Shown here one piece after another: positions 29,532 through 42,962 of a stretch of DNA of 64,000 bases (its first letter is position 1; every line of letters starts with the position of its first letter). The translations under genes were made by a program, and so were the position numbers. The notes beneath the pieces were generated by a model, which was not told the DNA's origin, searched no databases, and saw nothing but the letters and a program-made list of their open reading frames with translations. Source of the DNA: Thalassotalea euphylliae (GTDB lineage: Bacteria; Pseudomonadota; Gammaproteobacteria; Enterobacterales; Alteromonadaceae); assembly GCF_003390395.1 (NCBI RefSeq), contig NZ_QUOV01000001.1, positions 4,030,001 to 4,094,000 of the forward strand. Reading direction: 5' to 3'.

Positions 29532-29675
29532 CTTAAATTCCTAACGTGGCACTGAGTAAAAGTGCCCTAAAAAAGTATCAAATATTCGTATTTAGCTAGT
29601 TGTTCTTTGACTCGGTTGCCTAGTGGCTAACTGAGTAAGAGGCTGCGATACATTGCTTGGGTAACAGTGTTCTAA

Positions 29676-30482
29676 CTAAGCAGCGTTGCTGGGAATAATG
29701 CGGGTACCAATAGCAGCGCCAGAGAGCAAAGTTAAAATCTGCTCTGGTGCTTGCCAGCTGGCGACCGCGATACTTCGTCGTAATTGATTGGCAGCATAGA
29801 AAGCCGCATTGACTTTAGCGGTCATACCGCCGGAGATAACCCCAGCTTCAATTAATTGTGAAGCTTGGTTTTCGGTGAGTTCGGCAAGGTAGCTGCCCGT
29901 GTCATCCATCACGCCATTGACATCGGTTAGTAGCAGTAATTCGGCATTGAGTAACTGACAGATGACCACGGCCGCATCGTCGGCATTCACATTGACTAGC
30001 TCGCCAGCGTGCGCTTCATTATTAACCGTACCAATCATGCCAATTGAGGAAACCACAGGTAAAAATTCAGCCTTTAATAAGCTGTCTAGCAATTTACTGT
30101 GCTGTGCTTTTGGAATTCCGACAGCGCCAAGGCCATCAGGATTTAACGTGCAACTAACCATATTGCCATCAGCAAGTGAAAGCCCGACCGCATTGAGGCC
30201 AACTTGGCTAGCTGTCGCGACGATTTGTTTATTCACGCTACCCGCTAAAGCGCCGCTGATAATTGGCATTTGCTCAGCTGGCGTCACGCGAAGGCCATTT
30301 TTCTTTTCACTGGAAAAGCCTGCTTTCTTGAGCATATCATCAACCACACAGCCACCACCGTGCACTAACACGACAGGCGTATTTTGTTGTTGCTGCAATT
30401 GGGCGATAACAGTCAGTAATTGCGTTAACGCATCGGCTTTCTCTAAAATCGCACCGCCAATTTTTATCACTAGGGGTTTCAT
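29676..30482 (-). CDS. argB: N-acetylglutamate kinase
   Basis: Phosphorylates N-acetylglutamate, step two of the pathway. The 268-residue amino-acid-kinase protein shows VIKIGGAIL, VLVHGGGCVVDDML, NVNADDAAVVI, LLLLTDVNGVMD and SGGMTAKVNAA in the proper order. It lacks the N-terminal helix of arginine-inhibited kinases, so feedback control may fall on the two acetylglutamate synthases instead (inference). Its ATG overlaps the argC stop by 4 bp, so they are coupled. Confidence 0.97.
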   Translation of the reverse strand: MKPLVIKIGGAILEKADALTQLLTVIAQLQQQQNTPVVLVHGGGCVVDDMLKKAGFSSEKKNGLRVTPAEQMPIISGALAGSVNKQIVATASQVGLNAVGLSLADGNMVSCTLNPDGLGAVGIPKAQHSKLLDSLLKAEFLPVVSSIGMIGTVNNEAHAGELVNVNADDAAVVICQLLNAELLLLTDVNGVMDDTGSYLAELTENQASQLIEAGVISGGMTAKVNAAFYAANQLRRSIAVASWQAPEQILTLLSGAAIGTRIIPSNAA

Positions 30483-31528
30483 GCATTCACTCCCGCTGAT
30501 TGAGCAACTGTTGATTGAGCAACTAAAGAATAGCCAAGTGGTAAACCAAGTTTAGCATTTAAGCACTGCACCGCTTGTGAGGCAGCGCCTTTAAGTAGGT
30601 TATCTATTGCCGTAGTCACGACCAGCACTTGCTTGCTTTCATCGTATTGCCAGAAAACATCAGCAAATGGCGTATGCGCAACATCGTCAATTTGCGGACA
30701 TTGCTTTTTAATGCGCACTAGCGGCTGATCTTGATAAGCATTAACAAAAGCTTGATCGACCATCTCACTAGTGACATTGGCATTCAGTGTTAAAGTAACA
30801 GTTGCCAATAAGCCGCGTTTAAATGGCGCAAGGTGCGGATTGAAAATCACTTGCGCGCCAGCTTCTTGGCTGATTTCCGGCTGATGACGGTGTTTAAGAA
30901 TATTGTATGGGCGCAAGCTGACTTCATTAAAGCTAGTCGCTAACGAACCATTGCGACCAGCGCCGCTAACGCCACTAATGCCGTTAACAACAATCAAACT
31001 ATCCTCAAGCTGCAAGTTATTGGTCATCACAGGTTTAAGCGACAGTAAACTCGCCGTTGGGTAACAGCCTGGCACCGCAACTAGCTCACTGTCGGTGAAA
31101 TTTTCCGGCAACCATTCAGCAAGGCCATATTGCGCCTGCGCTAATGCACGTAAGCTCGTATGAGCGAAACCATAGAATGTCGGGTAATCGGCAGGCTCTT
31201 TTAAGCGAAAGCCACCAGAAAGATCGAAGACTTGAACGCCGTGTTCAATAAACGATTGCGCCCACTCAACACTAAATTCGTGAGGGGTCGCAAAAAAGAC
31301 CGCATCTAGCTCATCAACAGCCGCTTCGAACCATTGCTTTGAAAAAGCCTGGAGGGGTACATCACAGATCCCCAGCCAGCGAGCATGTAACTCTGAAAAT
31401 AATGATCCATTGGAAGTACTGTTTTCCGATACCACTAAATGCGAGATCGAAACTTTGTCGTGTTGTAGCAATAAACCAATCAGCTCAGCTCCAACATATC
31501 CGCTTGCGCCAATAACCGCGACTTTCAT
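30479..31528 (-). CDS. argC: N-acetyl-gamma-glutamyl-phosphate reductase
   Basis: NADPH-dependent reduction in step three of arginine synthesis. The ATG at 31528 gives MKVAVIGASGYVGAELIGLL, matching the family N terminus; an upstream TTG at 31549 would add seven unsupported residues. AVPGCYPTASLLSLKP contains the active-site Cys, and VSGVSGAGR-like and HRHQPEI motifs follow. First gene of the arg operon. A nine-codon open frame (31530-31559) ends one base before the ATG, though without a clear ribosome site. Confidence 0.96.
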   Translation of the reverse strand: MKVAVIGASGYVGAELIGLLLQHDKVSISHLVVSENSTSNGSLFSELHARWLGICDVPLQAFSKQWFEAAVDELDAVFFATPHEFSVEWAQSFIEHGVQVFDLSGGFRLKEPADYPTFYGFAHTSLRALAQAQYGLAEWLPENFTDSELVAVPGCYPTASLLSLKPVMTNNLQLEDSLIVVNGISGVSGAGRNGSLATSFNEVSLRPYNILKHRHQPEISQEAGAQVIFNPHLAPFKRGLLATVTLTLNANVTSEMVDQAFVNAYQDQPLVRIKKQCPQIDDVAHTPFADVFWQYDESKQVLVVTTAIDNLLKGAASQAVQCLNAKLGLPLGYSLVAQSTVAQSAGVNA

Positions 31529-31548
31529 ATCAAAACACCAAAATTGCA

Positions 31549-31863
31549 ATTGTATTCATTTAACTTACAAAAAACTCAGTACAAAACTAACGCTAAACTT
31601 GTTTTCTTGACTACTTGGTACTGCGCAAACAGACAAAACATTCTCAATCTTGCAATGACCAACAGCGATAATTAGGTCATAGCTTGGTGCTTTATCGTCG
31701 GAGCTTTGAATACATGTTGATGTTTCCGTAGCCTGCTTCAATCAGGTTATTCACACTGTGACGAGAAAAGTAACACCGCATGAATTTTTATGCAACATTT
31801 CAACATAAATATTTTATGAATAATTTATTACTAAATCTGGGTTTTGTTTTGCTGATTAATAGT
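31549..31863. promoter_or_regulatory. argC leader and promoter region
   Basis: About 230 bp separate the ARG-box-like operator at 31779-31796 from argC. No gene is visible. If transcription starts near the operator, argC has an unusually long untranslated leader. A -10/-35 pair could not be fixed with confidence. Confidence 0.4.
31779..31796. promoter_or_regulatory. ARG box (predicted ArgR operator)
   Basis: TGAAT-TTTT-ATGCA at 31781-31794 matches nine of ten defined positions of the E. coli ARG-box consensus TGAAT-N4-ATTCA. It is in an AT-rich block upstream of argC, with an ATTCAT half-site on the minus strand about 25 bp away at 31815-31820. Two boxes are normal for a strong ArgR operator; the second is degenerate here. 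Confidence 0.55.
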
Positions 31864-32062
31864 TAACCTCAGCTCTGGATAACTAATGTGCTTCTAGCGG
31901 CTATTTGTACTGCTACCAGCGTTAAATTTACTTGCAATAGACTGGCTATTGACGCGCAAATTTGCCTTGATATCAGCAAAAATCTCTCGCTAGAAGACAA
32001 CGATTAACATAAGCATTTGAAATGATTTGTTATTCACTATTTCTTATCCAAACCTGAGGTTA
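31864..32062. repeat. 199-bp palindromic (MITE-like) element upstream of the arg promoter
   Basis: Terminal inverted repeats read AACCTCAGCTCTGGATAA at the left and, complemented, AACCTCAGGTTTGGATAA at the right (two mismatches in 18, extended by one T/A). Inner arms TTCTAGCG and CGCTAGAA lie symmetrically inside. There is no open frame of note. Its ends and core differ from the elements at 7371 and 23496, so it is a separate family. Confidence 0.7.
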
Positions 32063-32277
32063 GTTAGCCTAAAGAGATAGGCAATAACACTTAGTGAGCC
32101 GAATTTGAGCCCTGCTTAAGGTGAGAAATTTTGCTGAATTAAGCGCAGCTAGCAGTAGAAAATTAGTATCTAAAGGGTATTTAAGTATGAAAAGTTAGCG
32201 TTGAACACTCATGGTGAAGGCAAACTATTACCATGTTAATCTTATTATCGAGCGTTAGCCTTTGTTCAAGCGAACTG
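32063..32277. other. Gap between the third palindromic element and the HD-GYP-like gene
   Basis: AT-rich, with no gene or clear terminator visible. A short reversed open frame overlaps the next gene but has no coding features. Confidence 0.4.
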
Positions 32278-33741
32278 TTAAGACGCTTTGTTCCAAAGTT
32301 TTTGATTGTTGCGAATTGAAAAGTATTCTTTGGGGTGCCAACAACGTGGGATGAGATCGAGATCGGCACGTTCTTGATAATTCGACACGAGGTTTTCCAG
32401 TATTTCCTGCAAACGCGCTCGGCTCATATTGGCAAGTCGTTTAGCAGAATTAGCAAAATACAGGTTTTCACTTTTACGGATCAGAATATCCCCGCCATGG
32501 CTAATAAACGTGAGCTGTCGAGTGGCGACTCGGCAAATAGGCTCTTCAGGATCTTCAGGATAAAGCTGATTAACGATCGCGTATTCATAGCGTTCAAGGG
32601 AATTGCCTGCATCGTCAAGCGCTAGGTAAGTAATACCAAACCCTTGTGGAAACATGCCGGTAATTTTATATAAGCTGTCCACGACTTTTTCGCTACAAAC
32701 ACCGCGCTCAGCATTTTGATATAACGCCTGATAAACTTTAGGGATCAGTTTGTATTTATAGTTCTGCTTGGTTGATAACACAATTGAGCAGTAAATTTGC
32801 GGTACTTTAATCACATTCGCCAAGCTTTCTTTCGGGTTAATCGCTTGTTTGAGAATGTTTTTGATAAACTTAAGTTTTCTCAACTCTTGGTGATGAAATA
32901 TCTCGCGGTCTTTTTTTGAGTTACCAAAGTATTCTCCAGCACCTAGCCCATCGACGAGAAACTTAATCGACTCTCGATAGTTAATTTGCAGTAACTGCTT
33001 GCGATCATCTACCGACAGCGTGCGATAAGGATCGCTATCTCCGTCAGGGCCAAACAGAATCTGCTGAGCTTCAGGGTGATAGGTACCAATATCTTGAATC
33101 AAAGACGCCTTCATTAGGGGCATTTTTACTTGATCGCGAAAACGTTTGTAGCCTTCTTCGTCAAGGCGAGCAAATTGAATAAACTGCTCACCACTGAATT
33201 CACCTAGAAATTCTTGAATATAGGCATCTTTGACCGCGCCATCAATAATCAGCCGATCAAGCAGGCGCAACATCAATACGGTTTTATATAAGGGTTTATA
33301 TTGCTCGTTTATTTTCGCAATGCCAGTTCCCTCGGTTGGCGTTAACAGTTGTACTGTTCCCAGTAGCTGCGCAGATTTCCGATTAGTTTCTTCATAAGAC
33401 TCCCCTTCACACAGGTCGAGGATCTCAAGACACAAATTATCGAATCTCTCATGGCGAGCAATACGAGCAGAGCGCACTTGCTGTTGTTGATGTGTCGAAT
33501 TAGCTTCCTGCTCAGCTCGCCTGCGATCGGATGCTGGACTATGGGCTTGCACCTGTTTGGTGTAGGTCTGTTTGTCTTTTTCTTCAAGTGCCGTGACAGC
33601 TTGATTAACCGCATGATCTTGTTCATAAAACTCAAGCGCACCATCTAAGATCGTGTCTTTCAACGGACTGGTTTTAAACATGCGGTCGAGTAAGTTAGTG
33701 ACCTGAGCAGTTAATATGGATTGATTCGACTTTTTACTCAT
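32278..33741 (-). CDS. Uncharacterised cytoplasmic protein resembling a degenerate HD-GYP domain
   Basis: A 487-residue soluble protein, with no signal peptide or membrane segment. Residues about 1-110 are polar, with a Gln/Ala/Glu-rich stretch (75-92). From about 150 there is a helical region: LLDRLIIDGAVKDAY, then KASLIQDIGTYHPEAQQIL at 211-229. This looks like the HD-GYP segment LLHDIGK..HP with the His of the HD pair replaced by Gln. Later, VPQIYCSIVLSTKQNYKYK and VVDSLYKITGMFPQGFGI (about 313-370) resemble the end of HD-GYP domains. No H-H-E-x-x-D-G-x-G-Y-P motif is present. A catalytically dead cyclic-di-GMP phosphodiesterase relative is therefore an inference. The gene stands alone between the arg and met clusters. 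Confidence 0.45.
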   Translation of the reverse strand: MSKKSNQSILTAQVTNLLDRMFKTSPLKDTILDGALEFYEQDHAVNQAVTALEEKDKQTYTKQVQAHSPASDRRRAEQEANSTHQQQQVRSARIARHERFDNLCLEILDLCEGESYEETNRKSAQLLGTVQLLTPTEGTGIAKINEQYKPLYKTVLMLRLLDRLIIDGAVKDAYIQEFLGEFSGEQFIQFARLDEEGYKRFRDQVKMPLMKASLIQDIGTYHPEAQQILFGPDGDSDPYRTLSVDDRKQLLQINYRESIKFLVDGLGAGEYFGNSKKDREIFHHQELRKLKFIKNILKQAINPKESLANVIKVPQIYCSIVLSTKQNYKYKLIPKVYQALYQNAERGVCSEKVVDSLYKITGMFPQGFGITYLALDDAGNSLERYEYAIVNQLYPEDPEEPICRVATRQLTFISHGGDILIRKSENLYFANSAKRLANMSRARLQEILENLVSNYQERADLDLIPRCWHPKEYFSIRNNQKLWNKAS

Positions 33742-33835
33742 GCGACAAACGTGGCTGATTCTTGCGGAGCTATGTAGCTTTTCAGCTAACCATAAGTGAA
33801 AAGCACCTTAAACTCAAATCATGCTAGCTTAACGC

Positions 33836-33863
33836 AAAAAGGTTACCTAAATAGTAACCTTTT
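33836..33863 (-). terminator. Intrinsic terminator after metF
   Basis: Stem AAAAGGTTAC/GTAACCTTTT with a 7-nt loop, T-rich on both strands. It ends the metBLF transcript, about 40 bp after the metF stop. Confidence 0.85.
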
Positions 33864-33902
33864 GTATGCGTTAGCAAAAAAGTATAAGGAAAAGTAAAAA
33901 AT

Positions 33903-37279
<3,377 letters not shown>

Positions 37280-37295
37280 GTTAATACGCCCAAAG

Positions 37296-38465
37296 TTAAG
37301 CTTGCTGACTAGCGGCAAGGCCAGCATCAAGATCGGCTAGAATATCGCTGATATCTTCAATGCCAACTGACAAGCGCACCAATGATTGGCTAATACCTGC
37401 CGCTTTTTGTGCTTCGATGTCCATTCCCGCATGCGTCATGGTGGATGGGTGACTGATCAAACTTTCAACGCCACCCAAAGATTGTGCAAGCGTGAATAGC
37501 GACAGATTGTCAAATAACGCTCGCACTGCTGGCTCACCACCCTTCACTTCAAAGCTTAACATCGCACCAAAGTCTTTTTGCTGACGTTTTGCCAACTCAT
37601 GCTGAGGGTGGTCTGCCAAGCCAGGGAAGTACACTTGTTCAACTGAAGGATGATTTGCCAAGAAGCTAGCAACTTGATTAGCATTTTCTTGATGTGCAGC
37701 CATTCTCAGCGGCAAGGTCTTTAAGCCACGTAATGCCAAGAAGCTATCAAAGGCTGGGCCGGTAATTCCAATACAGTTTGCCCACCATGCAAGCTCCTCA
37801 CCGAGAGCCTGTTCTTTAGTCACTAAAACGCCACCAACCACATCGCTATGACCGTTGATGTATTTCGTCGTAGAGTGGAAAACAATATCAGCACCCAGTG
37901 ATAATGGCTGCTGCAGAACTGGCGATAGGAAAGTGTTGTCAACCGCAACCAGTGCGCCAACGGCTTTACTTGCAGCTGCGATTTTTTCAATATCAACCAA
38001 GCGCAATAACGGGTTGCTTGGCGTTTCAATCAGCACCAATTTAGGCTGTTGTGCAAGCGCATCATTGAGTGCCTGCTCGTCGCTTTGATCAACAACAATA
38101 ACATCGAATTGACCGCGTTTTGCCAAGTGCACAAACAAGCGATAGCTACCGCCGTAACAATCGTGTGGAATAACAACTTTATCGCCGACTGACAGTAGCT
38201 GACAAATCAAGTGAACCGCTGCCATACCAGTGCTCGTGACAATACCTAGAGCACCACCTTCAAGGTCAGCAATAGCTTTACCAAAAGTCGCTCTTGTCGG
38301 GTTACCTGTGCGTGAGTAATCAAAATCACGCTTTTCATTAAAGCCCTTGAGTGAATACGTACTTGATAGGTGAATAGGCGCCACCACAGCACCATGATGT
38401 TTATCGCTGTTAATACCGGCGCGTGCTGCGATAGTAGCGGTTTTTTGCTTAGTCATACTATTCAC
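37296..38465 (-). CDS. metB: Cystathionine gamma-synthase
   Basis: PLP enzyme joining O-succinylhomoserine and cysteine to cystathionine. The 389 residues have YSRTGNPTR, ATSTGMAA-like VTSTGMAAVHLI, VAVDNTFLSPV and the PLP lysine in HSTTKYINGHSDVVGG. Cys/Met metabolism lyases share the fold, but the position opposite metJ and before metL identifies MetB. Tandem Met boxes lie 80-145 bp upstream. Confidence 0.95.
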   Translation of the reverse strand: MNSMTKQKTATIAARAGINSDKHHGAVVAPIHLSSTYSLKGFNEKRDFDYSRTGNPTRATFGKAIADLEGGALGIVTSTGMAAVHLICQLLSVGDKVVIPHDCYGGSYRLFVHLAKRGQFDVIVVDQSDEQALNDALAQQPKLVLIETPSNPLLRLVDIEKIAAASKAVGALVAVDNTFLSPVLQQPLSLGADIVFHSTTKYINGHSDVVGGVLVTKEQALGEELAWWANCIGITGPAFDSFLALRGLKTLPLRMAAHQENANQVASFLANHPSVEQVYFPGLADHPQHELAKRQQKDFGAMLSFEVKGGEPAVRALFDNLSLFTLAQSLGGVESLISHPSTMTHAGMDIEAQKAAGISQSLVRLSVGIEDISDILADLDAGLAASQQA

Positions 38466-38545
38466 CTAGTAATTACTGAGTTTAGCTAGCTTATTCAATT
38501 TAGATTTTGAGTGCTAAAAGTGAGCAAGCCATTAAATGGATGTTT

Positions 38546-38609
38546 AGACGTCTATAAATCTATCCGTTTTAAATTTTGTGGTCAAGAAGTTTTAGACATC
38601 TAAACTTCT
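38546..38609. promoter_or_regulatory. Met boxes (predicted MetJ operators) between metB and metJ
   Basis: Two clusters of 8-bp Met boxes. Cluster 1: AGACGTCT, a perfect consensus, at 38546-38553, followed by ATAAATCT. Cluster 2: GAAGTTTT, AGACATCT and AAACTTCT in tandem from 38586 to 38609. MetJ with S-adenosylmethionine binds adjacent 8-bp repeats, so both divergent promoters are probably repressed from here. Confidence 0.85.
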
Positions 38610-38743
38610 ACACATATAGGTTGACTGAAATATGCCACCTAGTACAATTTAACGTTAATATCTGGGTTGCATCAAAAAGACATTACAGCGCATTACAAAA
38701 CGCTGACCATCACCCAACTAATAACAATGTATGAGGTACTTAA

Positions 38744-39076
38744 ATGGCTGATTGGAATGGCGAATATATTAATCCTTACGCAGAGCATGGAAAAAAAAGC
38801 GAACAAGTTAAGAAAATCACCGTTTCTATCCCACTTCGGGTACTCAAAGTACTAACTGACGAGCGCACTAGACGCCAAGTTAACAACTTACGTCACGCCA
38901 CCAATAGTGAACTGCTATGTGAAGCTTTCTTACACGCTTTCACTGGTCAACCCTTGCCTAACGATAACGATCTGGCCAAGGATAATGAGCACCGATTACC
39001 AGAAGCCGTTCGTGAAGCCTTGATTGCACAAGGTATTACTGACTTTTCTGAATTCGAAGCAGATGACGAAGAGTAA
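38744..39076 (+). CDS. metJ: Methionine regulon repressor MetJ
   Basis: A 110-residue ribbon-helix-helix repressor using S-adenosylmethionine as co-repressor. [20 protein letters not shown] and [46 protein letters not shown] contain the DNA-contacting beta strand and the SAM-binding helix. Length is near that of E. coli MetJ (105). It is divergent from metB, with Met boxes in the shared promoter, so it probably represses itself and metBLF. Confidence 0.98.
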   Translation: MADWNGEYINPYAEHGKKSEQVKKITVSIPLRVLKVLTDERTRRQVNNLRHATNSELLCEAFLHAFTGQPLPNDNDLAKDNEHRLPEAVREALIAQGITDFSEFEADDEE

Positions 39077-39110
39077 ATCGCTCGAAAAACGCTGCACATA
39101 AATTCGAATC

Positions 39111-39140
39111 AAAAGGCGCAAAATGCGCCTTTTTTAATGC
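39111..39140. terminator. Bidirectional terminator between metJ and the malic enzyme gene
   Basis: Stem AAAAGGCGCA/TGCGCCTTTT with an AAA loop and T-runs on both strands, placed between convergent stops. Confidence 0.9.
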
Positions 39141-39192
39141 AATTATTGCAATCGCTAATTCATTACTAAATTAGCCATCTTAGCTTGTCATC

Positions 39193-40437
39193 TTAACTTA
39201 CCATATAGTTCTCAGGCAGTGGCAATGCCGCCACACCAGATTCAACAGCCGCTTCGGCAACCGCTTTAGCAACTCTTGCTTTCAGGCGACTATCCATAGG
39301 TTTAGGAATAATATAATCGCGACCAAAAGTTAAGCTCTTATCACCGCTTGCTTTAAGCACTTCAGCTGGCACTTCTTCTTTCGCCAATTGGCGAATAGCA
39401 TGTACCGCAGCAACCTTCATTTCATCGTTAATGGCTTTTGCACGCACGTCTAATGCACCACGGAAAATAAACGGGAAACAAAGTACATTGTTCACTTGGT
39501 TCGGGTAATCGGAACGCCCAGTGGCAATGATGACATCATCACGCGTTGCCATAGCCAATTCTGGCTTAATTTCCGGATCTGGGTTTGAACAGGCAAAGAC
39601 GACAGGGTTAGGTGCCATCAAGGCTAAATGGTCAGCCGACAGTAGATCAGGCCCAGATACGCCGACAAAAACATCAGCGCCTTTGATAGCATCTTCCAAT
39701 GTACGCTTGTCGGTGTTGTTAGCGAAAAGCTTTTTGTACTCATTTAAATCGTCACGACGAGTATGAATCACACCCTTGCGATCTAACATGTAGATTTTTT
39801 CACGCTGCGCGCCACATTTGATTAATAGCTCCATACAAGCGATTGCCGCTGCACCTGCGCCCATACACACAATATTCGCCGCTTGAATTTCTTTGCCTTG
39901 AATATCAAGAGCGTTAAGCATACCGGCAGCAGTAACGATCGCAGTACCATGTTGATCATCGTGAAAAACAGGAATACGACAACGCTCGACCAACGCACGT
40001 TCAATTTCAAAACACTCAGGCGCTTTGATATCTTCTAAATTTATGCCACCGAATGAGTCTGCAATATTGGCGACAGTGTTAACAAATTCTTCAACCGTAT
40101 GGTGTTTGACTTCAATATCAAACGAATCAATGTCAGCAAAGCGTTTAAAAAGTAATGCTTTGCCTTCCATTACAGGTTTTGATGCCATCGGCCCCAAATC
40201 ACCTAGCCCTAAAATAGCCGTTCCATTTGAAATTACCGCTACGGTATTACCTTTCGCTGTGTATTTATAAACGTTGTTTGGATCTTCAGCGATTGCTCGC
40301 ACGGGTTCTGCGACCCCTGGGCTATAGGCTAATGCCAGATCTTTACTGGTTTCTGCGGGAGTTGTCAGGGCAATACTGATCTTGCCCGGATTTGGCAGCG
40401 CATGATAATCCAATGCCTGCTGTTTTAAATCTGTCAT
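39193..40437 (-). CDS. Malate dehydrogenase (oxaloacetate-decarboxylating), short malic enzyme
   Basis: Converts malate to pyruvate and CO2 with reduction of NAD(P). The 414 residues have the malic N domain (YSPGVAEPVRAI, GNTVAVISNGTAILGLGDLGP, FGGINLEDIKAPECFEIE and PVFHDDQHGTAIV) and the NAD-binding domain (VCMGAGAAAIACMELL, FACSNPDPEI). The phosphotransacetylase-like tail found on E. coli MaeB is absent; this is the short bacterial type. NAD versus NADP preference cannot be read with confidence. Confidence 0.93.
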   Translation of the reverse strand: MTDLKQQALDYHALPNPGKISIALTTPAETSKDLALAYSPGVAEPVRAIAEDPNNVYKYTAKGNTVAVISNGTAILGLGDLGPMASKPVMEGKALLFKRFADIDSFDIEVKHHTVEEFVNTVANIADSFGGINLEDIKAPECFEIERALVERCRIPVFHDDQHGTAIVTAAGMLNALDIQGKEIQAANIVCMGAGAAAIACMELLIKCGAQREKIYMLDRKGVIHTRRDDLNEYKKLFANNTDKRTLEDAIKGADVFVGVSGPDLLSADHLALMAPNPVVFACSNPDPEIKPELAMATRDDVIIATGRSDYPNQVNNVLCFPFIFRGALDVRAKAINDEMKVAAVHAIRQLAKEEVPAEVLKASGDKSLTFGRDYIIPKPMDSRLKARVAKAVAEAAVESGVAALPLPENYMVS

Positions 40438-40920
40438 CGTCGTTCCTTTGCATGAACATGGTGTTAACTTGATGGATATAACTGTATTTGTAAATCAGAT
40501 ACTTATTATGTTTATTATTATTATAGTTTATATGGTATTTGAATTAAGATGATGCTGACAAGGCTATTTTTTCAAAGAAACTTGCTACAAGTCATATATT
40601 TAATGATGCTACGCCTACTCGGATTTTGACTTAAAATCTCGATAATGCGCTAAAATTGCAAAGAAAACTTCATTTTTTTGTACAAATTTTGACATAGCTT
40701 GAATCTATGCACGGTTCAAAGATTACTATACCGTTAATGGCGGATTGAATCGGCCTTAGCAATGGATAACTGCCAAGTGCGCTTTTTATAGAGAGGTTAA
40801 AGTTAGGAGCTAAGGCGTTAGCGAAAAACCATTTTTCGCAGGCACTATTCACAGGCACAAAAAAACCAGCTATAAGGCTGGTTTTTAAAACTGTTATACA
40901 ACAAAACTTAAGACAACGAA
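40438..40920. other. 483-bp intergenic region upstream of the malic enzyme gene
   Basis: No credible gene. AT-rich bases 40480-40550 probably hold the malic enzyme promoter on the minus strand. A perfect hairpin GCGAAAAA/TTTTTCGC lies at 40821-40839, near an AGGCAC direct repeat (40840 and 40853). The terminator of purA is at 40858-40886. I see nothing else. Confidence 0.5.
40858..40886 (-). terminator. Intrinsic terminator of purA
   Basis: Stem AAAAACCAGC/GCTGGTTTTT with a 6-nt loop, followed on the minus strand by T residues; it lies 35 bp after the purA stop. Confidence 0.9.
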
Positions 40921-42240
<1,320 letters not shown>

Positions 42241-42307
42241 TTAGGCGGCGATTCTACCAGAGATCAAAATTGAGTCCAAGTTTTATTGGTTAATTTTACA
42301 GCATAAA

Positions 42308-42323
42308 ACGGAAAGGTTTGCCG
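42308..42323. promoter_or_regulatory. Possible PurR box upstream of purA
   Basis: On the minus strand the 16 bases read CGGCAAACCTTTCCGT, matching 12 of 16 positions of ACGCAAACGTTTGCGT. purA is a known PurR target in enterics. The two half-sites have one mismatch each in the central part, so this stays tentative. Confidence 0.4.
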
Positions 42324-42398
42324 CTCAACACGTACGATACCTAAGCTAATTTTGCGATTAATCAACTCAATCAATTAGTTGAGAAAAATCATATAAAC

Positions 42399-42962
42399 TC
42401 AACATGAAGTAGAAGTTTGTGACCCGCAAGCGCTGACCTGACCGTTAAGCGAGTTGTATAACACACCGAGCTGAGCTGTGGTTCTTCCAGCCGTATCGCC
42501 ATTCGCTCGGTAGACGAAAGAGCAAGATGTATTGCCACTATGACGAAAACTTTGAAAGTCTTCAGAGGTATCAGCATCAGCTCGCGGACCATCAATTAAT
42601 AGATAATTCCACAGCGAATGGCATCCTGCATTACCTCGGCCGATATTATCATTGGCATTTCCTTTGTTAATCCCAATGGGCCAGCCATTAGTGCTCATAT
42701 CCAAAGTGCCATCACCAAAATCTGGCATATTTTGAATGCGCCCAGGTTCACCAGATATTTGCCAGCGCAAATGAGCATCGTCCACCGCTTTTTCAAAGTT
42801 AGCTGCAAGCGTACGAATCACCGCTAAATTTGCATCATCCGTTAGATCAATAAATCGAGGTATTGCCGTTACGGCAATGATGCCAAGAATAACGATAACA
42901 ACAATAAGCTCAATCAGTGTAAAGCCAGTGCTTTTATTACTGTCCATTATTCTACTACTCAT
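42399..42962 (-). CDS. Type IV prepilin, MSHA-like
   Basis: A 187-residue pilin-like protein. A short leader ends in G before the FTLIELIVVIVILGIIAVTAIPRF N-terminal helix, with Glu at mature position 5, the prepilin-peptidase signature. The next stretch, DLTDDANLAVIRTLAANFEKAVDDAH, resembles MshA/MshB pilins. The globular part has four Cys. AAGGAT 8 bases before the ATG at 42962 supports this start. It is a single gene between hflC and purA, walled off by a terminator upstream. It could be a minor MSHA-type pilin or pseudopilin; no pilus genes adjoin it. Confidence 0.8.
   Translation of the reverse strand: MSSRIMDSNKSTGFTLIELIVVIVILGIIAVTAIPRFIDLTDDANLAVIRTLAANFEKAVDDAHLRWQISGEPGRIQNMPDFGDGTLDMSTNGWPIGINKGNANDNIGRGNAGCHSLWNYLLIDGPRADADTSEDFQSFRHSGNTSCSFVYRANGDTAGRTTAQLGVLYNSLNGQVSACGSQTSTSC

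Noticed and set aside
32181..32369. 62-residue minus-strand open frame
   Set aside because: It overlaps the end of the HD-GYP-like gene in another frame and shows no coding signature.
40670..40858. 62-residue minus-strand open frame between purA and the malic enzyme gene
   Set aside because: It contains the 40821-40839 hairpin, has no ribosome site and no recognisable motif.
42362..42382. TCAACT/AGTTGA inverted repeat after the prepilin gene
   Set aside because: The 6-bp stem with a 9-nt loop and no T-run is too weak to call a terminator.
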